A stretch of 64,000 nt of DNA from contig BDSL01000016.1 in assembly GCA_003116995.1 (NCBI GenBank), positions 248,001-312,000 on the forward strand, read 5' to 3'. Under the pieces are notes generated by a model, which saw nothing but the letters and a program-made list of their open reading frames with translations, was not told where the DNA came from and ran no database searches. This DNA is from Yamagishiella unicocca (Eukaryota > Chlorophyta > Chlorophyceae > Chlamydomonadales > Volvocaceae). This document shows, piece after piece, positions 57,401 through 64,000 of this stretch. Position 1 is the first letter of the stretch. Every line of letters begins with the position of its first letter. Made by a program: the position numbers and the translations under genes.

Positions 57401-59933
57401 CACCTCTCTTCCACACGCCCAGCCGCCGCACCTCGGCCCCCCACCTCTCTTCCACACGCCCAGCCGCCGCACCTCGGCCCCCCACCTCTCTTCCACACGC
57501 CCAGCCGCCGCACCTCGGCCCCCAACCTCTCTTCCACACGCCCAGCCGCCGCACCTCGGCCCCCCACCTCTCTTCCACACGCCCAGCCGCCGCACCTCGG
57601 CCCCCCACCTCTCTTCCACACGCCCAGCCGCCGCACCTCGGCCCCCAACCTCTCTTCCACACGCCCAGCCGCCGCACCTCGGCCCCCCACCTCTCTTCCA
57701 CACGCCCAGCCGCCGCACCTCGGCCCCCCACCTCTCTTCCACACGCCCAGCCGCCGCACCTCGGCCCCCACCTCTCTTCCACACGCCCAGCCGCCGCACC
57801 TCGGCCCCCCACCTCTCTTCCACACGCCCAGCCGCCGCACCTCGGCCCCCCACCTCTCTTCCACACGCCCAGCCGCCGCACCTCGGCCCCCCACCTCTCT
57901 TCCACACGCCCAGCCGCCGCACCTCGGCCCCCCACCTCTCTTCCACACCCCCAGCCGCCGCACCTCGGCCCCACACCTCTCTTCCACACGCCCAGCCGCC
58001 GCACCTCGGCCCCACACCTCCTCGCGCCGCCCTCAATCCAGTCCGGCCCCCAGCAGCCCCGCGACTTACCCCGCAGCAGTCCCAACCGCCCGCGCACACC
58101 TTTCCTCGTAGGTTTACTCTTTCTTCTGTGCTAACCCACGGGGTTCCTCTTTTCCCCTGCTGCCGTCCGTCTACAACAGTAACTGGGTGCTCCTCTGTTG
58201 GCCCATAGGCTTCCGCCCTCTACCCCCCACCCCCAGCCCTATGTTTTCCTCCCTCTAACCCCCACCCCTAGCCCTATGTTTTCCTCCCTCTAACCCCCAC
58301 CGCAGCCCCCTCCGCAGTCACCTGCAGGATCCGGTCCGGCGTCATAGGAGGGTGGTACACAATAGCGGGCCGCCGCTTCCGCGACCCACGCGGCGGCGGC
58401 GCCCGTTGCTGCTGCTGCGACGGCACCGCCTGCTGCGGCTGCGGCCGCTGTTGCGGGGGTTGTGGGCGCTGTCTCGGCTGTGCTTGCTGTGGCGGCCGCG
58501 GCTGTTGTTGTTGTTGCTGTTGTTGTTGTTGCTGCTGCTGTTGCTGTTGCAAGCGCGGCTGTGCGAGCTGTTCTGACTGTTGCAGCTGTGGTTGCTGCAG
58601 TTGTGGCGGTTGTGTTTGTTGCCGCTGCGGCGGCGGCAGCAGCTGTGGTTGCGGCTGCTGCGACTGTGCCGGCAGCTGCTGCGGTTGTTGCTGCTGTGGA
58701 GGCAGCTGCTGTTGGTGGTGCGGTTGTGGCGGCGGCTTTGGCTGCTGCTGTGGCTGCTGCTGTGGTTGTTGTTGCTGCTGCTTTGGCTGCTGCTCCTGCA
58801 GCTGCTGCACTGCCGGCAGCGGCCCTGATCCGCTGCCTCCTCGCCGTCCGCATGGCTGTATGAGAGCCGCGCGGCTCGCCTGAAGGACCAGCCACGAGCA
58901 CGGATTCAAACCGACGACCTCTCGCCACACCGGGCGCAAGCGCGCAGGGCCGGCTAGCAAACGCGTGTAAAGAAGGCAGGAACACGAGCTCGCTCGCACA
59001 CTCCGTGACCCTCTTCGAAGCTCAAGCCGCCCACACCCACCCCAAACAAGCACCCGTCAGCGCCCTTCCCTCCGTCCGCCAACCTACCGGGTCCTGTGCA
59101 GCGGACCACAGCGCCGCCACTCCCCGGGACTCCCACTGCTCTGTCCACAGCGCCAACACGTTTTTTGCGCTCTTATGAACGTCATGATCCACCGCGTTGT
59201 AGGTAAAGGCGTTTTGGCACATTTGTCGTACGGCGGCATCGACCTGGGGGTGCGGAGCGGTCGGCGGGGAGGAGCAGGCGCGCTGGTACGGAATTGGGAG
59301 CCCCATGCTCGCCGGCAGCCCGTGGCGCCACCCCTTCGGCGGCCCCCACGTGGGGCCCCACCACGCTTGCCCTCCCAGGGAGGAGAGCATTTTGTCATAC
59401 TGCGGAGGTGCAACGAAGCCAGCACCATGAGATACCTGATGACGCCGTGGTGCCCGTCGTGCCGGTCAGGCCTTGTCCCCGTTTACACCCTGCTAGCCCA
59501 ACCCCTAGAGAGGAGGCTCGAAGCGGCGAGATGCCCCCCCCGGTTGGTGGGACTCACTTCGCTGGGCGCCTTGAACTTGTTGCTCTCCAGACGGTTCCGC
59601 ATGGTAAGGAGGTCCTGCGGGTCCGTTATGGCTGCGTAGTAGCCCGGTGCGCGGTGCTTCTCTTCGTCCACCGGCTCCTGCGGATGCAGCGGATCGCATG
59701 CCGCATCACATCCTGTCGTCGCAGGTGCACCGCACGTCGCCGAGCGTATGTATGCCCTTGCTCACCCGGAAGCACCAGGATGCATGCGATTGCCATAGGT
59801 AGTTCAGTGCACCTTTACAAGCCCGCCAAGCCCTCTCCTCCAGCTCCGCCTGATGTATAAACATACAGCCCACAGAGAGGTCGCAGGTTACAAATGGGTC
59901 GGCTTTGGCGGAGTGGCTGCGGGTCGCTGCCAT
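48451..59933 (-). CDS. Bromodomain protein with Gln-rich regions, chromatin reader
   Basis: Fifteen exons, all in phase: 59766-59933, 59558-59677, 59088-59243, 58322-58879, 56537-56660, 55920-56263, 55355-55525, 54495-54669, 53197-54016, 52650-52776, 51687-52223, 50631-50936, 49346-49954, 48895-48972, 48451-48534; about 1458 residues. The first three encode a bromodomain (residues ~35-140): RACKGALNYLWQSHASWCFR, PVDEEKHRAPGYYAAITDPQ, LLTMRNRLESNKF, RQMCQNAFTYNAVD. The acetyl-lysine-binding Asn of the YN pair is present. A long polyGln region, a Cys-containing block (VRCLCAECASQ) and a Tudor-like segment (WRPGVVTSYAPESAEHELRY) follow. Next come an acidic DDDDDE, a helical segment (NDLEFKVRNAALQRLMTPEQ), more Gln, a polyGly tract and a helical C-terminus (MTRALIDLMEQVPLSPEEA, IRDMFQELRTEAARC). 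The start may be 59933 or the in-frame ATG at 59864. Confidence 0.9.
49558..49682. repeat. CCGCCGCCA-type trinucleotide array coding polyglycine
   Basis: Inside exon 49346-49954 of the bromodomain gene. It reads as about 40 consecutive Gly on the minus strand. Confidence 0.95.
50230..50610. repeat. GGAA tetranucleotide microsatellite, about 95 copies
   Basis: About 380 bp of uninterrupted ggaa on the plus strand (ttcc on the gene strand), in the bromodomain intron between exons 50631-50936 and 49346-49954. Length in assemblies may be inexact. Confidence 0.98.
53097..53137 (-). repeat. Dispersed intronic repeat, family B (minus orientation)
   Basis: agctacacttcccacgtcga followed by gcaaccggttcttttttg. 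It matches the reverse complement of the copies at 54082 and 54838, and lies in a bromodomain-gene intron. Confidence 0.75.
54082..54148 (+). repeat. Dispersed intronic repeat, family B
   Basis: Contains aaaagaaccggtaacgcgac, atgggaagtgtagctggtgc and ataggcttcggacacctgg. A second close copy lies 755 bp to the right. Intronic. Confidence 0.85.
54838..54906 (+). repeat. Dispersed intronic repeat, family B
   Basis: aaaaggaccggtaactcgac, ggggaaatgtagtgggtgca and tagccttcggacaccgggac. About 80-85% identical by eye to 54082-54148; intronic in the bromodomain gene. Confidence 0.85.
55276..55347 (-). repeat. Dispersed intronic repeat, family A
   Basis: agttctccagcatgcatctc, ttaaacggttttttcggaca and tccacgggtttccctcga. 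It ends just before the splice donor of exon 55355-55525. Confidence 0.85.
55580..55630 (+). repeat. Dispersed intronic repeat, family A
   Basis: ggttgcaaggaaacccgtgt, acgaaggaaaaccgattagg. Opposite orientation to the copies on both sides; same intron as 55841-55913. Confidence 0.85.
55841..55913 (-). repeat. Dispersed intronic repeat, family A
   Basis: agttctccagcatgcatctc, tcctaaacagtttccctcgc, atccccgggtcctcctcga. It ends within 10 bp of the donor of exon 55920-56263. Confidence 0.85.
57193..57238 (-). repeat. Dispersed intronic repeat, family B (degraded)
   Basis: agctacacttcccacgtcca followed by a diverged continuation. Lies just before the 41-bp minisatellite in the same intron. Confidence 0.65.
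57278..58020. repeat. 41-bp minisatellite, about 18 copies
   Basis: Unit starts cacctctcttccacacgccc and continues agccgccgcacctcggcccc plus one C. Copies differ only by one-base changes or C-run length. It lies in the bromodomain intron between exons 58322-58879 and 56537-56660. The unit has no stop codon in several frames of either strand, so long false open frames span it. Confidence 0.97.
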
Positions 59934-60505
59934 GCACAAGGACTAGGAAAGATAAAATGTGCCCTACAATGTTTTGTACCTTATCGCTCTTCGTCATTTG
60001 CGCACCACAGCGCCTTCGCTCATGGCATTCTCCTGGGTAGTAAAGTCACTTCCCCTACCAAGATGGACGCCTAGCCAACAATCGGACTAGGAGCCGCACA
60101 AAAGAGACTATAGGTGCCTTAGGAAACACGCAGTTTTGTGGTTGTCCAAATGTCTAAACTCGTATGGGATGAATTCGCGCCAATTGGTTGAACCGAACAC
60201 GGCGTACGTGATTGTACCGTTGTGTATTATAATTGCAATTCGCGTTCAGGTAAGGCACTTGCGTTGTGTATGCGAAGAAACGCGTCGGATACGGTGGGCT
60301 TAACCGGAATATTGCTCGTAGTCAGCAGCCTGTCGCAAGGCCTGAGCAGTACCTTGCCAATTGCATGCATAGCCTAAAGGCAGGTAGTTCGCAGCGGAGC
60401 TTTCGTTGCACCTCGGCCTCCAGCCACTTGACGCCGACCCGAGGACGGCCTGCGCCGTCAGAGCCGCCGACACCAGGAAGCCACAGCGCAAGGCGACGCG
60501 GCACC
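59934..60505. promoter_or_regulatory. Divergent promoter region, bromodomain gene and UMP synthase
   Basis: About 570 bp between start codons of the two divergent genes, AT-richer than both. The UMP synthase frame stays open upstream to about 60266, with an in-frame ATG at 60365, so its 5' end may reach into this region. Confidence 0.6.
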
Positions 60506-63500
60506 ATGGTTCTAGGTCTTAACACCATCGCTGGTTTCGTGTCTAGGCCATTCCGCCGTGGCCCGAGCACGAGATTGGAGGCATCATCGGTGAGCTGTGT
60601 CTCACGCATGCGCCGGAACCTAGCAACTCCCTTTCAAAGTCCCCTTCAGCTTAACCGATAACACATGCATTCCCATGGAACCTTGTTTTGCAGCGCGAGC
60701 CAATGACACAGGCGGAAATCGAGGACCTAGTGCTGAAGCTCAACAAGATTGAGGTGGGTCAGCGTGCCACTCAAGTCCTGCCTTGCGCACTGCCTGGCTT
60801 GGTTTCGGTAACCCTCGTTCCCGAGATGCATGTGCGTTCCCGGAGTTGGCGGAGGCGGTTTTCACCCGCCCCCCACGTCGGCACTCTCCGTACATACATA
60901 CGCTTGTCGTTGTTTGGAATCGTGGCAACACGCCATGTTCTGATGTTCTACAACATGACATGGCGCCAATAATTCCACATCCACCATACACGCCGAAAAT
61001 GTCATCCCAGTGTTCCGCAGGACGTCCACAGCGTAGACGCGCGTGAACGCACCGCGTAAAGTCCCCCCCCCCTTTACTTCGGGGCCTGCGGCTAAATCTG
61101 CCAACAACTCGCGATGTCGCTTCCCCTGAAGCCTGACCCAAATCGCCGCAGCGCAGGCAGCTGTCTCCTAAGACGCACCGCAGAACGTTACACTTTTACA
61201 CACCCGCTGGCCATGCGTCGCCGCCCTTCGCGTCACCTCTCACGCCGCACGCCCTCACCCCTCAGGCCGTAAAATTCGGCGAGTTCAAGCTGAAGAGCGG
61301 GCTCATCTCCCCCGTGTACGTCGACCTGCGGATCATTGTGTCGTACCCGGACGTGCTGGAGCAGGTGCGCGCGGCGTAGCTGGAGGCAGCTGAGGCCCGC
61401 TGCCCTGGACCCACAGGAAACACAACACCGCCCCTGACCCAGCGGGCGTTGGGGGGAACGGGGCGGCTCCATGCATCCGGGGCTGGGGCTGGTGGTGGTG
61501 GTGTTGGGGTAGAGCAGCTTACGCGATGCGGCGGGGCTGGTGCGGGCTCAGGGGCTGGTGCGGGCTCAGGGGGTGGGAGGGAGAAAGGGGTGCAGCAGGG
61601 AGGGGGTCTCAGGGCGTTGGGGACGCAACGGCTCTCGCTAGCACTGAGGGGCGGCTGGCTGGCAAAACCTTAAAAACACCCCTCCCTGGACCTGCTCGGA
61701 CCGGCCCGGGCCCGACCCACAGGTGTCCCGCGTGATGTGGAACGCCGTGCGCGGCTGCGAGTACGACATCATCTGCGGTGTGCCGTACACCGCCCTGCCC
61801 ATCGCCACCTGCATGTCGCTGGGCTATGGGGAGGCTATGGTCATGAGGCGCAAGGTGAGTCGGACAGCTGGGGGGGCCAGCTGGGGGGCCAGCTGGAGTG
61901 GGTGGGGGGCAGCTGGGGGGCCAGCTGGAATGGGTCGGGGGCATATGCAGTGGGTTATGTGGGATGCAGCTGCGGTGGGTTATAGGGGATGCAGCTGTTG
62001 TGCGGAAGCTACGAGGGGATGGGTGCAGCCAGGGCCCGGTGCGGGGACCCCGACTCCGGCGGAGCGGCCCCACCGCGCCCACTGCCCGATGGTGGGCTGG
62101 CTGGCGCATAGCCCCGAGGGCGCAAAAGCCCCGACAAGGAGGTGCACACGGGGGCAACTCTGTCGCTGCGGCCCCCACCGGGCGTTCCCTCAACCCCCCG
62201 TCCCCCCACCGCGCCGCAGGAGGTCAAGGACTACGGCACCAAGAAGGCTATAGAGGGCGCCTACAAGTCCGGCCAGCGTTGCCTCATCGTGGAGGACCTG
62301 GTCACCAGCGGTGCATCGGTGCTGGAGACCCTGGACCCGCTGCAGGTGGGGCGGGGCTGCAAGGAAAACCCGTGTACGGAAGGAAAACCGGTTAGGACAG
62401 GCGTTTCGAGGGGCATGCTGGAAGGTTTGGTTGCTGCAGGTGGGGCGGGAGTGGGTGTGGTGGGAGAGGTGCGGTATAGAGGAAACCCGTCGTTCGAAAC
62501 TACGGGGGAGGTGAGGTGGGGGACGCGAGGTGGCGGAGGCGAGGGAGGTGAGGTGGGAGAGTTGGGACGGCATGTGAGGGGAGCTGGGGTGCGCCGAGGG
62601 CGAACGCGGCACGCAATGCGGTGTCGAACCGCCGACGTCGGCAACTGAACGCGTCTGATTGGGCGTACATGAGGACGTGAGCTCAGCGCCACCCATCTGT
62701 TCCTTCCGCTTTCTCCGCTCAACCCCCCCCCCCCTCTTCATTTTCCTCCCCTCACACCCCCCGTCTTCTTTTTGCAACCCCTCCGCGTCTTCTAAACGGT
62801 TTTTTCTCGGCATCCACGGGTCTTCCTCAAAACCCCGTCTTCCAGGCTGAGGGTCTGGTGGTGAAGGACGTGGTGGTGCTCATCGACCGGGAGCAGGGCG
62901 GCGAGGCGCACCTGGCCGCCAACGGCCTCAAGCTGCACGCCGCCTTCAAGCTGTCTGCCATGCTGGACGTGCTCACCAAGAACAAGCTGGTCGGGGAGGA
63001 GGTGGCGGCCAAGGTGGGCCCTGGGGTTGGGCCCTGGGGTTGGGCCCTGGGGTTGGGCCCTGGGGCTGGGTAGGGGAGGGTGGGAACCCGGATAGGGGCG
63101 CACAGCCGATGCGAGCTGGTTGCGTCTTCCGACGCAGACGCAACCCGCCTAAGAAGTTAAATCCATCGTCCCAACATGAAACGCCACACTCCCCAGGTCC
63201 GGAGCTTCATTTCGGAGAACCAGACCACCCTGCCCTCCACCGCCGCCGCGCCCGCGCCGACACCCGCACCGGCGGCTCCTGCACCCGCCCCCTTCAAGAG
63301 GTGCGGCCGCCCTCGCCCAGTCGCGCGGTCGTCTCCCCTCCCCTCGCCCGCCCGCACTTCCTTGTCGCAACAGCAACGCGAGCCTCGACACTCGCGGCTG
63401 CATTGCGCTGCCGTCCTCGGCCCTGACCCGTCCTCCTCTGCTCATTCGCATCGTAGAACCATCGCTGTTTGTTCGTTGGCGCGATCCGGATGCAGCCGCA

Positions 63501-64000
63501 CCGCCTCCGGATGCCTCAACCACGAACCAAAACACACACGCCTCTTCCCGCGTCCGCAACCGCGCCTCCCGCCTCGCGCCCGCCGTGCGTGTGACGTCGT
63601 ACAGGCTGCCGTACGAGCAGCGCATCCCGCTCGCCGCCAACGCCATGGCCAAGCGCTGCCTGGAGGTTATGGTGCGCAAGCAGACCAACCTCAGCGTGGC
63701 TGCTGACGTGGACACCGCGGAGGAGATGCTGGAGCTGGCGGATACGGTGAGGGGAGAAGAGATCGCGGATAGGGTGGCGTTTACCTGCTTCAGTGCAGGT
63801 GGGGAGAAGGGAAGAGGCTGTTAGGCTGGGTTGGTGGGGATGCGGTGGTGGTTCTGGGTGGTCGTGTTTTGCCTATTGGGTTGGAGGAATGAGGGGCCAG
63901 GACGGGTCGTTAAGGTTACAACCACCTGGCTGGTCCAACATCCCTCTTCGTACCCCGGATGTGCGCGTCTTCTTGTTTCAGGTGGGCCCGTACATCTGCG
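60506..64000 (+). CDS. UMPS: UMP synthase (orotate PRTase plus OMP decarboxylase), 3' part beyond right edge
   Basis: Exons in phase: 60506-60589, 60694-60753, 61266-61364, 61723-61854, 62220-62345, 62846-63013, 63197-63300, 63605-63746 and 63982 onward. The N-terminal domain is orotate phosphoribosyltransferase: [58 protein letters not shown], and the PRPP loop [10 protein letters not shown]. It adds PRPP to orotate. A Pro/Ala linker (exon 63197-63300) leads to the start of OMP decarboxylase ([46 protein letters not shown]), which decarboxylates OMP to UMP. This is the fused eukaryotic arrangement for the last two steps of pyrimidine synthesis. The first exon codes [19 protein letters not shown], a targeting-like peptide; an in-frame ATG at 60365 would lengthen it. 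The decarboxylase catalytic residues lie outside the window. Confidence 0.95.
62357..62431 (+). repeat. Dispersed intronic repeat, family A
   Basis: gcaaggaaaacccgtgtacg, gaaggaaaaccggttaggac, aggcgtttcgaggggcatgc. It begins 11 bp after the donor of exon 62220-62345 in UMP synthase. Confidence 0.88.
62784..62833 (-). repeat. Dispersed intronic repeat, family A (partial)
   Basis: cttctaaacggttttttctc and ggcatccacgggtcttcctc. It ends about 12 bp before the acceptor of the next UMP synthase exon, so one intron carries inverted copies at its two ends. Confidence 0.85.
63017..63070. repeat. 14-bp tandem repeat, about 4 copies
   Basis: gccctggggttggg repeated directly after the donor of exon 62846-63013. 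Confidence 0.95.

Noticed and set aside
57194..58208. Long Pro- or Arg/Gly-rich open frames on both strands over 57.2-58.2 kb
   Set aside because: They follow from a 41-bp stop-free minisatellite inside an intron; the real gene's exons flank it in phase.

Overview
The window is nuclear DNA of a eukaryote, almost certainly a volvocine green alga (Chlamydomonas/Volvox/Gonium relatives). Coding exons are very GC-rich and separated by many GT-AG introns. Proteins carry long Ala, Gln, Gly and Pro tracts. Several genes have TGTAA, the volvocine poly(A) signal, downstream of the stop. Two genes belong to the green plastid lineage (a CGL160-like ATP-synthase assembly factor and a RAF2-like Rubisco assembly factor). 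Intergenic DNA is visibly more AT-rich than the exons, so the species is probably less GC-rich than C. reinhardtii; I cannot name it. I rebuilt the genes by hand from splice sites, reading phase and protein motifs. Nearly every exon junction is phase-consistent, and the exceptions are stated.

Left part (1-20 kb). Four minus-strand genes: an NUP50-like nucleoporin cut by the left edge (1-1364), CGL160 (2527-3785), a large divergent kinesin (5609-15886) and a small lineage-type protein of unknown function (16698-19076). The last shares a ~300 bp divergent promoter with a plus-strand ICMT/PEMT-type membrane methyltransferase (19380-20810).

Middle (21-46 kb). RAF2-like gene (+, 21634-23212) converges on a conserved unknown gene (-, 24163-26543, 5' end unresolved). 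That gene diverges from a 15-exon lipid-transfer/tether gene (+, 26990-36172) encoding a TM-SMP-C2-coiled coil-PH protein. This in turn converges on a long unknown, disorder-rich protein (-, 38850-46123).

Right part (46-64 kb). After a gene-poor 2.3 kb, a 15-exon bromodomain gene (-, 48451-59933) contains most of the repeats in the window. It diverges from UMP synthase (+, from 60506 and running off the right edge).

The most notable structure beyond genes is a set of short dispersed repeats, in both orientations, found in introns of at least four unrelated genes. Also notable are the SMP-C2-PH protein, a kinesin whose switch II is not recognisable, a 41-bp minisatellite of about 18 copies, a ~380 bp GGAA tract, and a broken piece of CGL160 beside the intact gene. 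No CRISPR array, IS element, rRNA or tRNA was recognised.
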